This document shows, one piece after another, positions 10,757-19,422 of a stretch of DNA of 40,366 bases (within the stretch, counting starts at the first letter, position 1; each line of letters opens with the position of its first letter). Source of the stretch: Pseudomonadota bacterium (GTDB lineage: Bacteria > Pseudomonadota > Gammaproteobacteria > Tethybacterales > Persebacteraceae); assembly GCA_022600535.1 (NCBI GenBank), contig JAHZKE010000087.1:1-40366 (forward strand), written 5' to 3'. The notes beneath the pieces are model-generated. The model was given only the letters and a program-made list of their open reading frames with translations, did not search any database and was not told where the DNA came from. A program made the translations under genes and the position numbers.

Positions 10757-11016
10757 GTATTGTAGAAAAAGTTGAAAGTTTGTTGCAAGCATTAGAACCA
10801 ACAGTGCTGAAAATTGCAGACGATAGTCACTATCACGCCGAACACGCCGAGGGCAAAAGCGGGGCGCATTTGCGTTTGCGGATTGTCTCCGAGCAATTTA
10901 ATGGCTTGTTGCCGTTAGCGCGTCACCGTCTTATTTATCAGGCAGTGGGTGATTTTTCGTTGGTCGGAATACACGCATTGGCGATTACGGCACTCACCCC
11001 GAGCGAAGCCGCCTGA
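10753..11016 (+). CDS. bolA: BolA family protein
   Basis: An 87-residue protein with the BolA fold (KH-like). The signature is DDSHYHAEHAEGKSGAHLRLRIVSEQFNG followed by LLPLARHRLIYQAVGD. BolA proteins work with monothiol glutaredoxins in Fe-S handling or as regulators. The conserved histidines that bind the cluster are present. Translation appears coupled on both sides: a 4-bp overlap with yciB and a 1-bp overlap with ppsR (TGATG). Confidence 0.92.
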   Translation: MSIVEKVESLLQALEPTVLKIADDSHYHAEHAEGKSGAHLRLRIVSEQFNGLLPLARHRLIYQAVGDFSLVGIHALAITALTPSEAA

Positions 11017-11837
11017 TGTTAACGCATTACGTTTATTATTTATCCGATTCCACCGGCATTACCGTTGAATCCTTAGGGCGTAGCGTATTGGCGCAATTTT
11101 CCGGCATTAATTTTTTAGAAAAAACCATGTCGTTTGTTGATAGTAAAAAACGCGCGATTGCCGCGGCAGAAGAAATTAGCGCCAGTGCGAAGGCACACCC
11201 CGAGCGGCGACCGATTGTATTTTATACCTTTGCTGATGAGTCCTTTGCCAGCATTATTGAACAAAGCGGCGCTTTGACGATGGATTGCTTGGATACGTTT
11301 ATCCGCCCGTTAGCAAAAGAATTAGGGCGCGAACCCTCGCACGCCACCGGCACCCGCTTGGATGAAAAACGCGCCCGCGATTATCAACGCCGTATTGATG
11401 CGCTCAACTATACGATGAACCATGATGATGGTATTTCTATGCACCGCTATGCTGAAGCCGATATTATTTTAATCGGCGTTTCGCGCTCGGGCAAAACGCC
11501 GACTTCCTTATATTTGGCATTGCACTATGGTGTCTTTGCCGCGAATTATCCGCTGGTGGATGAAGATTTAACCAATACGCGCTTGCCGGAAAAGTTAACA
11601 GCATACAGCGATAAATTATACGGCTTGACCATCGCCCCGCAACGGTTAACCCAAATTCGCGGTGAACGCCGCCCGAATTCCCGTTATGCCGAATTAGATA
11701 AATGTCGACAGGAAGTCGGCACCGCCTTACGTTTATTTGATGAAAACAACATTCGTTATTTAGATGTTACGCGGCAATCGGTGGAAGAATTAGCATCTAA
11801 AATATTATACGATGCCAAGTTACCGCGCTATTTATAA
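11016..11837 (+). CDS. ppsR: Bifunctional PEP synthase regulatory kinase/pyrophosphorylase (PpsR)
   Basis: A 273-residue DUF299 protein that switches phosphoenolpyruvate synthase by ADP-dependent phosphorylation and Pi-dependent dephosphorylation. The P-loop GVSRSGKTPTSLYLA begins at G154. The N-terminal YYLSDSTGITVESLGRS and the C-terminal RYAELDKCRQEV are typical. The partner ppsA is usually adjacent but is not in this window, so it must be elsewhere if present. Paralogues in Firmicutes act on PPDK instead; the E. coli-like motifs favour PpsR. Confidence 0.92.
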   Translation: MLTHYVYYLSDSTGITVESLGRSVLAQFSGINFLEKTMSFVDSKKRAIAAAEEISASAKAHPERRPIVFYTFADESFASIIEQSGALTMDCLDTFIRPLAKELGREPSHATGTRLDEKRARDYQRRIDALNYTMNHDDGISMHRYAEADIILIGVSRSGKTPTSLYLALHYGVFAANYPLVDEDLTNTRLPEKLTAYSDKLYGLTIAPQRLTQIRGERRPNSRYAELDKCRQEVGTALRLFDENNIRYLDVTRQSVEELASKILYDAKLPRYL

Positions 11838-11852
11838 CTAAAATTTGAGCCG

Positions 11853-12836
11853 GTGTCTGCCCGTAAATTATTATTATTTGCGCTCCCTTTGACTTTTCTG
11901 GTGGTCGTTGTCGGCTCTTTTGTGCGTTTGTCCGATGCGGGGTTAGGGTGCCCCGATTGGCCTGGCTGTTACGGGCAGCTGATTGGCGTTGCCGATTCGG
12001 AAACTGCCGCTGCACTGCATCCGGATAGCCCTTATGATATTAAAAAAGCATGGATTGAAGTCGGACACCGCTATATTGCCGGCTTGCTCGGGTTGTTGAT
12101 TCTTGCCGCTGCCGTTGCCGATTGGCTTGCCCGCCGGCGGTTGACTCTAACGTTATTGTTGCCGCTATTGGTGCTTTTTCAGGCGCTATTAGGAATGCTC
12201 ACGGTAACAGAAAAACTCAAACCGCTGATTGTCGTTTCGCATTTAGTTGGCGGCATGACGATATTGGCATTCATTGCGGCGGCAGTGACTAAACGTCCGT
12301 TATCCGTTCCCCTCAATAGACAAGCGCATCGCCCTCTGATGCGTTGGTGGAGCTTGGCAGTGATTGTTTTGGCACTGCAAATTATCTTAGGCGGTTGGGT
12401 CAGTAGTAATTATGCGGGGCTTGCCTGTCCCGATTTTCCTTTGTGTCAGGGAGGCGTATTGCCGCCGCAGGTGGACTTTTCCGGTTTTTCCTTGCAGCGC
12501 GAATTACACCAAGGCGCAGATGGAAAAGCAGTCACTGCCGCCGCTTTGGCGACAATTCATTGGGTGCATCGCAGTATGGCAATCGTGGTGTTAATCATCT
12601 TTGCTTTCTTTATTCGCACTCTGTGGCAGCAGGGGGCAAAACGCGAAGCCCGCGGCTTACTCGGCTTTACGCTGTTACAAATTATCATCGGCATTATTAA
12701 TGTGTTGTTTCAACTTCCCCTCTGGGCAGCGGTCGCTCACAATGCAGTCGCGGCGATACTCGTGGTTAATATTGCTGTTTTAGGGGTAAAATTACGCTTT
12801 CAAGATAAAATTATCCCTCAGCCAACTGCGGGGTAA
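11853..12836 (+). CDS. ctaA: Heme A synthase (CtaA/COX15)
   Basis: A 327-residue membrane enzyme that oxidises the methyl group of heme O to the formyl of heme A for cytochrome aa3 oxidase. Eight hydrophobic segments are seen in two homologous four-helix halves. Each half carries histidine ligands (GHRYIAGLLG and SHLVGGMT; HWVHRSMA and AHNAVAA). Cysteine pairs in the periplasmic loops (GCPDWPGCYG and ACPDFPLCQGG) match the type with loop disulfides. The start is GTG at 11853. Its position before ctaB means both heme A steps are together, although no oxidase subunits are nearby. Confidence 0.95.
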   Translation: MSARKLLLFALPLTFLVVVVGSFVRLSDAGLGCPDWPGCYGQLIGVADSETAAALHPDSPYDIKKAWIEVGHRYIAGLLGLLILAAAVADWLARRRLTLTLLLPLLVLFQALLGMLTVTEKLKPLIVVSHLVGGMTILAFIAAAVTKRPLSVPLNRQAHRPLMRWWSLAVIVLALQIILGGWVSSNYAGLACPDFPLCQGGVLPPQVDFSGFSLQRELHQGADGKAVTAAALATIHWVHRSMAIVVLIIFAFFIRTLWQQGAKREARGLLGFTLLQIIIGIINVLFQLPLWAAVAHNAVAAILVVNIAVLGVKLRFQDKIIPQPTAG

Positions 12837-12860
12837 ATATCAATCATACAATACGAAATT

Positions 12861-13775
12861 ATGGAGCAAATTAAACTACAACAAGATGAAGGAAAGCTGT
12901 TAGTCGTACTACAGGATTTTGTTTCATTGTGTAAACCCAAAGTGCTAATGCTCATTATGCTGACGGCAGTGGTGGGGGCGGCGCTTGCCGCTTTTAGTCA
13001 CCCCGTTGCTCCATTGGCAACACTGTTGGCACTCACGGGCATTGCCGGCGTTGCCGCCGCCGCCGCGGCATTTAATTGCTTGGTAGAAGCCGCCACTGAC
13101 GGCGTGATGGGACGCACACGTTGGCGCCCGTTACCCAATGGCAGAATCAACACTTGGCAGGCAGTGCTTTTAATTACGTTATTAGGGGGGAGTGGTTTGT
13201 TACTGACGATCACCTTTGGCGGCGTATTGGCAGGCGTATTAACCTGTATTTCATTTTTCGGTTATGCCGTTATTTACACGTTGTATCTCAAAAAAGCCAC
13301 GCCGCAAAACATCGTCATCGGCGGCGCATCGGGGGCAATGCCGCCGTTATTGGGCTGGGTTGCCGCCAGCGGCGAAATTAGCTACGCGCCGTTATTGCTC
13401 TTTTTAATTATTTTTGTCTGGACCCCGCCGCATTTTTGGGCGTTGGCACTGTATCGTAAAAACGATTACGCCCGTGCCAAAATGCCGATGTTACCGGTCA
13501 CCCACGGCGATCAATTCACAGCATTACAAATTATTTTGTATACCCTGATGTTATTTATCGTTACCTTGTTGCCGTACCTGACGCAAATGGCAGGGGTGTT
13601 GTATTTATTGGTTGCGGTCGCACTCAACTGTCGTTTTATGCAGTTGGCATGGCGGTTAAAAAAATCACTTGCCGGCGAAGACGGTAGGCGTTTATTTACC
13701 TATTCGGTGTTATATTTGGCGCTGTTATTTGCCGCCTTATTGTTAGATGCAATGTTACAAACGGTGCTTGCCTAA
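12861..13775 (+). CDS. ctaB: Protoheme IX farnesyltransferase (heme O synthase, CtaB/CyoE)
   Basis: A 304-residue UbiA-superfamily prenyltransferase that adds farnesyl to heme B. It has about nine hydrophobic segments. The first metal/diphosphate motif reads NCLVEAATDGVMGRTRWRPL: the usual first aspartate of NxxxDxxxD is glutamate here, a conservative change. The second acidic region, YRKNDYARAKMPMLPVTHGD, is intact. It works before ctaA in the same pathway. Its stop overlaps the next gene by one base (TAATG). Confidence 0.95.
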   Translation: MEQIKLQQDEGKLLVVLQDFVSLCKPKVLMLIMLTAVVGAALAAFSHPVAPLATLLALTGIAGVAAAAAAFNCLVEAATDGVMGRTRWRPLPNGRINTWQAVLLITLLGGSGLLLTITFGGVLAGVLTCISFFGYAVIYTLYLKKATPQNIVIGGASGAMPPLLGWVAASGEISYAPLLLFLIIFVWTPPHFWALALYRKNDYARAKMPMLPVTHGDQFTALQIILYTLMLFIVTLLPYLTQMAGVLYLLVAVALNCRFMQLAWRLKKSLAGEDGRRLFTYSVLYLALLFAALLLDAMLQTVLA

Positions 13776-15271
13776 TGTTATCCAAACGGCTCGGAAAATG
13801 GCGTACTGAGTTCATGCAGGCAGTGGATGTTGCCTCGGAACCGTTAGCGCTCATGCGCGATAATATATTGATTTATGCAAACTCTTCTTTTTTTGAAACA
13901 TACGGAGATTGCCTGAATTATTCTTTGGATGATTTTTTTCTTCCGGCACATGTAGAACAACTCAACTGGTTAATTGCCGGTACCCGCGGCGAAGCCGACA
14001 AAATCATCTTGCCTCTAAAAGAAACGCTGGATACTCCGCTGGCGGGGAAAAGTATTTTAACGCAAATTTGGCCGATTGATAAAAAATTTTATTTATTGTC
14101 CTTTCGCGAAAATTACTCCTCTAATCGCATTGCCGATTTAGATGAACTAACACGTTTGCCGAATCGCCGTAAAGCACAGATGCTGTTAGAAATTGAAAGA
14201 GCACGTGTGCGCGGGGCGAAAAATTTTTGCTTGACATTGGGAGATATTGATCACTTTAAACAAGTCAATGATGTCTATGGACACGATGTAGGGGATCAAG
14301 TACTCAAACATGTAACAGAAATAATGACATCGGCATTACGTGAGGGGGATTGGGTTGCCCGTTGGGGCGGAGAAGAATTTTTAATCTTCACTGACGACAG
14401 CGATATTGTTACCGGTATGCAACCGATTGAACGGATACGACAAAAATTAGAAGAAACGCCCTTTATCAGCGAAGTCGAAATTCCAATTACCATGAGCTTT
14501 GGTTTAGCGCATTCTGCGGGGCATAAAACCGAACAAGCACTCATTAATAAAGCCGATGTGTTGTTGTATGAAGCCAAGAATAACGGACGTAACCGCATTG
14601 AATGGGAAAACAGCGGTGAAATCGTCTGGATTGCCGCCAACATCAGAAAATTAATTTCAGACAATGGGCTTGCAGTGGGGTATATTCCTGTTTACGATTG
14701 GGAAGATCAGTTATTAGCACGGCAAATCACAATCCGTTTGCCCAATAATAATTTTGTTCAAGTTGAAAAAATGATTTCCTCCGCCAAGCGCTTAAATCAA
14801 TTGGGGCAAGTGGATCATTGTTTTATGCAAATTTTAGCGAACGAATTTAAAGCGGTAGAAAATGAATTAAGTTTTTTTCCGTTACGTGAGCAACTATTTA
14901 AAGAATACGAAAAAGAATTATTTACGTTTCTGCAAGAATTTCCGCAACTCTGCTTGGCGATTGATGCATCCACTCCGTTGTCGGAGGAGTTAGTGGAAAA
15001 AATCATTATCTTAAATCGTCCTTTGGCATTATTTAATTTTAATCCCTTACGTGCCCCTTCTTATTTATTAGGGCTGCCGAATTTACAGCACATTATTTTT
15101 TCTAAAGTGCAGGATTCAAAAGACGTTTTAAAATTGTTGCACGGAAAAATTAATTGTTATGCTCAGTGTCTGACCCAAATTAGTGCGGCAGATCGGGTAT
15201 GGCTTCAGCAACAAGGGTTTGACGGTTGGACAATGTCGCCGGCAATGGTAGATGAGGAAAGCAGCAAATAA
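13775..15271 (+). CDS. PAS-like/GGDEF diguanylate cyclase with degenerate EAL-like C-terminus
   Basis: A 498-residue soluble signalling protein. Residues ~10-115 look like a PAS-type sensor (LALMRDNILIYANSSFFETYG). Residues ~125-275 are a GGDEF domain with an intact active site RWGGEEF near residue 200 and an inhibitory RxxD I-site (REGD) exactly five residues before it, so it should make c-di-GMP with feedback control. Residues ~295-495 resemble a phosphodiesterase EAL domain in spacing (VGYIPVYDWEDQLLARQ..., FVQVEKMISSAKRLNQLGQVD) but lack the EAL triad and other metal ligands, so this part is probably catalytically dead. It sits at the end of the msrB-ctaB run. Confidence 0.82.
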   Translation: MLSKRLGKWRTEFMQAVDVASEPLALMRDNILIYANSSFFETYGDCLNYSLDDFFLPAHVEQLNWLIAGTRGEADKIILPLKETLDTPLAGKSILTQIWPIDKKFYLLSFRENYSSNRIADLDELTRLPNRRKAQMLLEIERARVRGAKNFCLTLGDIDHFKQVNDVYGHDVGDQVLKHVTEIMTSALREGDWVARWGGEEFLIFTDDSDIVTGMQPIERIRQKLEETPFISEVEIPITMSFGLAHSAGHKTEQALINKADVLLYEAKNNGRNRIEWENSGEIVWIAANIRKLISDNGLAVGYIPVYDWEDQLLARQITIRLPNNNFVQVEKMISSAKRLNQLGQVDHCFMQILANEFKAVENELSFFPLREQLFKEYEKELFTFLQEFPQLCLAIDASTPLSEELVEKIIILNRPLALFNFNPLRAPSYLLGLPNLQHIIFSKVQDSKDVLKLLHGKINCYAQCLTQISAADRVWLQQQGFDGWTMSPAMVDEESSK

Positions 15272-15282
15272 TGATGGCGCCA

Positions 15283-15996
15283 CTATTGTGTCAATGATGA
15301 CGTTTTTAGCAACGCGCTAAAAAACGCCTCCACCTCCTCCGTCGCCGGACCATAACGCCCTTCATCAAACAAATGATGCGTTGTTGATTGCTCTAAATTT
15401 AATTCCACACACCGCGCTCCGATCGCACGCGCACTTTGTACAAAACCGGCAGCGGGATAAACATTGCCCGAAGTTCCAATCGCAACAAATAAATCGCATT
15501 GCATAAGCGCCTGTTCAATCGCCGACATTTGATACGGCATTTCACCAAACCAAACAATATCCGGGCGCATTCCCCCACGTTTGCCGCAAGCCACGCAAGT
15601 ATCTTCTACGGAGGAATCGCCGGTAATATTAATATTGTGCATACACTGCGTGCAGAACATCCGCAATAGTTCGCCATGCATGTGAATCAACCGCTTGCTA
15701 CCGGCGCGTTCATGCAAGTCATCAATATTTTGTGTAACCAGTAAAAAATCGCCCGTATAATTTTTTTCAAAATTTGCGAGTGCTTGATGTGCAGCATTGG
15801 GCTGAACCGTTGCTAACGTTTGTCGGCGTTCATTATAAAAACGGTGCACCAACACAGGGTCACGTGTAAATCCTTCTACCGTGGCAACATCTTCTATCCG
15901 ATGTTCTTCCCACAAACCATCGGCGGCGCGAAACGTACGCACTCCCGATTCGGCAGAAACCCCCGCACCGGTCAGCACGACAATGCCGCCATTCAT
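15283..15996 (-). CDS. cobB: NAD-dependent protein deacylase, class III sirtuin (CobB)
   Basis: A 237-residue sirtuin. NAD-binding motifs [14 protein letters not shown] and [12 protein letters not shown], the catalytic histidine in [11 protein letters not shown] and the zinc cysteines (CTQC and CVAC) are present. The Tyr/Arg pair in HRFYNERRQ is the class III mark and indicates desuccinylase/demalonylase activity besides deacetylase activity (family knowledge). It overlaps the upstream GST gene by 4 bp, so the two are probably co-translated. Its 3' end converges with the GGDEF gene (11 bp gap). Confidence 0.93.
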   Translation of the reverse strand: MNGGIVVLTGAGVSAESGVRTFRAADGLWEEHRIEDVATVEGFTRDPVLVHRFYNERRQTLATVQPNAAHQALANFEKNYTGDFLLVTQNIDDLHERAGSKRLIHMHGELLRMFCTQCMHNINITGDSSVEDTCVACGKRGGMRPDIVWFGEMPYQMSAIEQALMQCDLFVAIGTSGNVYPAAGFVQSARAIGARCVELNLEQSTTHHLFDEGRYGPATEEVEAFFSALLKTSSLTQ

Positions 15997-16697
15997 GGCT
16001 TGGGCAGGGCGCTATCGGTTTGCCCAAACAATACCTTTTGTGCCTCATCATCTACCGTCGGGGCAACATTCATTTCATCCGCTTTTTGATACGCCGCCAC
16101 CACCGCGGGACGTTGGGCAATTGCATTAAACCAGCGTTCTACATGCGGGTAGTCGGCAAAATCAATCCCTTGCCGTTCGTGCGGCACGGCCCAAGGATAA
16201 GTCGCCATATCGGCAATAGAATAGGAATCGCAAATATATTCGTGTTCTGCCAAGCGGCGATTCAACACCGAATATAAACGTTGTGCTTCTTTGGTATAGC
16301 GCTCTATCGCATAAGGCACCTGTTCGGGCGCGTAGTTGCGAAAGTGATGGTTTTGCCCCAACATCGGACCAAACCCGCCCATTTGCCACATCAACCATTG
16401 TAGAACATCATAACGTTGGCGCGGTGTATCGGGGATAAATTGCCCTTGCTTTTCTGCCAGATATAGCAAAATCGCTCCCGATTCAAACAAGGAAATCGGC
16501 GTGCGGTCATCGCCTAAGGGCGCATGATCAATAATTGCCGGAATGCGATTATTCGGTGAAATCTTTAAAAAATCAGGCGCAAACTGTTCGCCGCGCCCAA
16601 TATGAATCGGACACAAGCGATAAGGTAAATTGCATTCTTCTAAAAAAATAGTAATTTTATGCCCGTTGGGGGTCGTCCAATAATATAAATCAATCAT
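15993..16697 (-). CDS. yfcG: Nu-class glutathione S-transferase / disulfide-bond oxidoreductase (YfcG-like)
   Basis: A 234-residue cytosolic enzyme. [16 protein letters not shown], the SPNNRIPAI loop and [15 protein letters not shown] form the thioredoxin-like half. [21 protein letters not shown] in the helical half is highly characteristic of YfcG/YghU. Such proteins bind two glutathiones and reduce disulfides rather than conjugate electrophiles. I choose the ATG at 16697, where the family begins, over an in-frame start 12 codons upstream. The C-terminus is somewhat longer than in E. coli and overlaps cobB. Confidence 0.9.
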   Translation of the reverse strand: MIDLYYWTTPNGHKITIFLEECNLPYRLCPIHIGRGEQFAPDFLKISPNNRIPAIIDHAPLGDDRTPISLFESGAILLYLAEKQGQFIPDTPRQRYDVLQWLMWQMGGFGPMLGQNHHFRNYAPEQVPYAIERYTKEAQRLYSVLNRRLAEHEYICDSYSIADMATYPWAVPHERQGIDFADYPHVERWFNAIAQRPAVVAAYQKADEMNVAPTVDDEAQKVLFGQTDSALPKP

Positions 16698-16800
16698 AAA
16701 TACCTGTAGGTGTAAAAGCCAACATTGTAGCATTGTGTTGTTAACGTTGTGGTGAATGGAGATAAGATGAAATAGGTTGAAAAAAGCGGCGATTTTTTAT

Positions 16801-16846
16801 ATTCTTTATTCCAAAAGATTAAAGAATATTATTTTTAATCTATAAT
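16801..16846 (+). promoter_or_regulatory. soxC promoter with overlapping inverted repeats
   Basis: A perfect -10 TATAAT at 16841-16846 lies only 6 bp before the soxC ATG. Just upstream are two inverted repeats: ATTCTTTA (16801-16808) with TAAAGAAT (16820-16827), and GATTAAA (16817-16823) with TTTAATC (16834-16840), the latter touching the -10. They look like a repressor operator. The regulator is unknown; in other sulfur oxidisers an ArsR-family SoxR controls sox genes. Confidence 0.5.
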
Positions 16847-16852
16847 AGCAAA

Positions 16853-18151
16853 ATGGGAAAAGAAAGCAACAAGCAAAAATTACCCAAAACCGCCGTTGCA
16901 ACAGAAAACACGCTAGCGGCAGCAGCGCGGCGTAATTTTTTAAAAAAAGGCGTACTCCTCGCCGCAGCAGGAAGTAGCGGGGTGGCAACAGCAGAAACGC
17001 TAAAAGTAGAACCGTGGTCTAAACAATTAGGGCGCAGTGTGGTGTCGCACCCGTACGGAATGCCCTCGCCATTTGAAAGCAATGTCGTGCGCCGCAATGT
17101 GCCGTGGCTAACGGCGGATACACACTCTTCAATCAGTTTTACGCCTCTGCACGAACTCAAAGGCATTATTACCCCCAACGGTTTAGTATTTGAACGCTAT
17201 CACGCCGGCGTGCCGGACATTGACCCCACCGCTCATCGTTTATTAATTCACGGCGATGTTGAACGTGAATTAGTATTAGACATGGACGCGATTACTGCTT
17301 TTCCTTCCGTTACCGTTATTCGTTTTTTAGAATGCCCGGCAAACGGCGGCATGGAGTGGCGCGGCGCACAAATGGAAGCCGTGCAATTTACTCACGGTAT
17401 GCTTTCTTGTTGCGAATGGACAGGGGTGCCGTTGAAAGTTATTTTACAAGAAGCGGGCATTCGCCCCAGCGGCAAATGGATACTCGCCGAAGGAGCAGAC
17501 GGCGCAGCAATGACGCGCAGCATTCCGCTTGAAAAAGCATTAGACGATGCCCTGTTAGTGTATGCCCAAAATGGTGAGCGCTTGCGTCCGGAGCAGGGCT
17601 ATCCACTACGTTTATTTAACCCCGGTTGGGAAGGCAACACCTCGGTTAAATGGTTACGGCGTTTAAAAATCGGCGACCAACCTTGGCACCATCGCGAAGA
17701 AACTTCTAAATACACCGACTTAATGGCAGACGGTAACGCCCGCCGCTTTACTTGGGTCATGGAAGCCAACTCGGTTATTTTAAGCCCCTGCCCGGAAAAA
17801 CCATGGACAGGACAACGCCGCCCACTATACGAAATAGAAGGCATTGCTTGGTCGGGACGCGGGCGCATTCGTCACGTGGATATTTCGGATGACGGCGGCA
17901 ACAACTGGCGCCGCGCCCAACTCAAAGGGTTGCATCTGCCCAAATGCCTCACGCGTTTTTCTTTATTATACGAATGGGACGGCGCGCCCAAATTATTACA
18001 AAGCCGCGTGACCGACGAAACCGGCTATGTGCAACCGACATTAGCCCAACTCCGGCAAGTGCGCGGGGTGGAATCGATTTATCATAAAAATTCTATTCAT
18101 ACTTGGGGGCTATCGGCAGATGGCAAGGTACGCAATGTGCAAATTTCTTAA
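16853..18151 (+). CDS. soxC: Sulfur dehydrogenase molybdenum subunit SoxC
   Basis: A 432-residue periplasmic molybdoprotein of the sulfite-oxidase family. A Tat signal is visible (RRNFLKKGVLLAAAGSSGVATA with R26/R27). The molybdenum-ligand cysteine is C161 in FLECPANGGMEW. The dimerisation domain follows (YEIEGIAWSGRGRIRHVDISDDGG). SoxC with SoxD removes electrons from the cysteine-bound sulfane sulfur on SoxYZ in thiosulfate oxidation. It overlaps soxD by 17 bp, indicating a two-gene operon. No soxXYZAB is in the window. Confidence 0.92.
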   Translation: MGKESNKQKLPKTAVATENTLAAAARRNFLKKGVLLAAAGSSGVATAETLKVEPWSKQLGRSVVSHPYGMPSPFESNVVRRNVPWLTADTHSSISFTPLHELKGIITPNGLVFERYHAGVPDIDPTAHRLLIHGDVERELVLDMDAITAFPSVTVIRFLECPANGGMEWRGAQMEAVQFTHGMLSCCEWTGVPLKVILQEAGIRPSGKWILAEGADGAAMTRSIPLEKALDDALLVYAQNGERLRPEQGYPLRLFNPGWEGNTSVKWLRRLKIGDQPWHHREETSKYTDLMADGNARRFTWVMEANSVILSPCPEKPWTGQRRPLYEIEGIAWSGRGRIRHVDISDDGGNNWRRAQLKGLHLPKCLTRFSLLYEWDGAPKLLQSRVTDETGYVQPTLAQLRQVRGVESIYHKNSIHTWGLSADGKVRNVQIS

Positions 18152-19202
18152 TCGTTACTTGTCTTTTTGTTTGTTTGCGCTTGTTAGTATCATTCCGCTG
18201 CCCGCCGTTGCTGCCGACAACACAACGCCGGATTCCATTGCAGATTCCATTGGTATCGTCGGCGGTTCGCAACCTGCCGATGGAAAAATAAAAGCCAGCG
18301 AACACATCCCCCTATTAAACAATTTACCGCGCTTAGACGTTGGGCGGGCAGCAAGTGCTAAGGACATCGCCGCCTGGGACATAGACATACGCTATGACGG
18401 CGAGGGCTTACCCGCAGGAGAGATGAACGTAGAAAAAGGCGTAGATATTTACGACAATAAATGCGCGGTTTGTCACGGCGATTTTGGACAGGGCGAAGGC
18501 AGATGGCCTGTATTAACAGGAGGATTTAACACGCTCACCAATCAAGGCGGCAGTCATCGCCCCGAAAAAACAATCGGCAGTTATTGGCCCTTTGTCTCCA
18601 CCTTATACGATTACATACGCCGCGCCATGCCCTACAACGCCCCGCAAACCCTAAGCAATGACGAAACCTACGGCTTAGTCGCCTACATATTGCATTTGAA
18701 TGATTTAGTGGATGAAAATTTTGTCGCCAATGCCGAAACCTTAAAAAACTTTAAAATGCCCAACGCACCAAATTTTTACCCCGACCCGCGCCCTGACGTC
18801 AACAACACTGCCTGCATGAACAACTGCCGCAGTAAAGATGAACTCGCCGTATTAGAAACCATCACCGGTGTTACTCCGTTAGAACATTTAGAAGAAATCA
18901 ACGAAACAATGGCACCCCCCGAGAGCGTAACGGCAGCCCCCGACACCAACACCGTCGTTGCCGAACAATACGAACAATTTTGCGGGTTATGTCATAACAA
19001 CGGCATCGCTAACGCTCCGCGTTTAGAAGCCAAAGCAGATTGGCAAACCCGTTTAACAAACGCCGGCACATTTGATAAATTAACCGAATCAGTAATTAAC
19101 GGCAAAGGCGCAATGCCCGCCAAAGGCGGCGCAGTACAATTAAGCGACAAAGAAATCGCCGCCATCGTAAAATATATTTTATTTACAAACGATATTAAAT
19201 AA
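18135..19202 (+). CDS. soxD: Diheme cytochrome c subunit SoxD
   Basis: A 355-residue periplasmic electron acceptor of SoxC. Two heme-c sites are present: C110-A-V-C113-H114 and C283-G-L-C286-H287. A Sec signal peptide spans about residues 1-27 (LSFCLFALVSIIPLPAVAA). I choose the ATG at 18135, which has AAGG seven bases upstream and puts the signal peptide at the N-terminus; an ATG at 18120 would add five residues. The SoxD-type middle segment with NNTACMNNCRSKDELAVL is present. Electrons would go on to other cytochromes and the terminal oxidase. Confidence 0.9.
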   Translation: MCKFLNRYLSFCLFALVSIIPLPAVAADNTTPDSIADSIGIVGGSQPADGKIKASEHIPLLNNLPRLDVGRAASAKDIAAWDIDIRYDGEGLPAGEMNVEKGVDIYDNKCAVCHGDFGQGEGRWPVLTGGFNTLTNQGGSHRPEKTIGSYWPFVSTLYDYIRRAMPYNAPQTLSNDETYGLVAYILHLNDLVDENFVANAETLKNFKMPNAPNFYPDPRPDVNNTACMNNCRSKDELAVLETITGVTPLEHLEEINETMAPPESVTAAPDTNTVVAEQYEQFCGLCHNNGIANAPRLEAKADWQTRLTNAGTFDKLTESVINGKGAMPAKGGAVQLSDKEIAAIVKYILFTNDIK

Positions 19203-19222
19203 GTAAAAGCGACAGCCCGCTT

Positions 19223-19240
19223 CGCTCGTAGATTTAAAAG
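19223..19240 (+). repeat. Dispersed 19-bp repeat, copy 1 (left edge of defence island)
   Basis: CGCTCGTAGATTTAAAAG, found again with one or two changes at 27709-27727 (same strand) and 31771-31789 (opposite strand). This copy lies 20 bp after soxD. Confidence 0.55.
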
Positions 19241-19241
19241 T

Positions 19242-19316
19242 AAGTCGCTGCGCCGAACTCAAAACAAGTCGCTACGCTGAACTCAAAATAAGTCGCTGGC
19301 TGAGCTTGTCGAAGCC
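19242..19316 (+). repeat. Two 24-bp tandem repeats plus partial third copy, non-coding
   Basis: Units at 19242-19265 and 19266-19289 both begin AAGTCGCT and end GAACTCAAAA plus one base, differing at three or four bases. A third unit starts AAGTCGCT at 19290 and then changes to GGCTGAGCTTGTCGAAGCC, an imperfect palindrome of a type seen between genes in many bacteria. The whole stretch 19203-19405 has no gene; it separates soxD from the defence operon. Confidence 0.7.
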
Positions 19317-19405
19317 CCCCCAGAGCGTGCAACTAAAACTGCCAGCACTTACTTAAAAATATAATTGCATTTATCCGCCAGTGGCTTTTTTTACGAGTTA
19401 TGCTT

Positions 19406-19411
19406 TATAAT
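19406..19411 (+). promoter_or_regulatory. Defence operon promoter -10 box
   Basis: TATAAT, 11 bp before the ATG of the PLD-helicase gene. The predicted start point is about 5 bases before the ATG, too short for a normal ribosome-binding site, and none is seen. Confidence 0.5.
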
Positions 19412-19422
19412 TTACTAGCAAG

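Noticed and set aside
12861-13775. CtaB inactivated by loss of the first Asp of NxxxDxxxD
   Set aside because: The residue is a conservative Glu, the rest of the motif is intact and ctaA is adjacent, so activity is likely.
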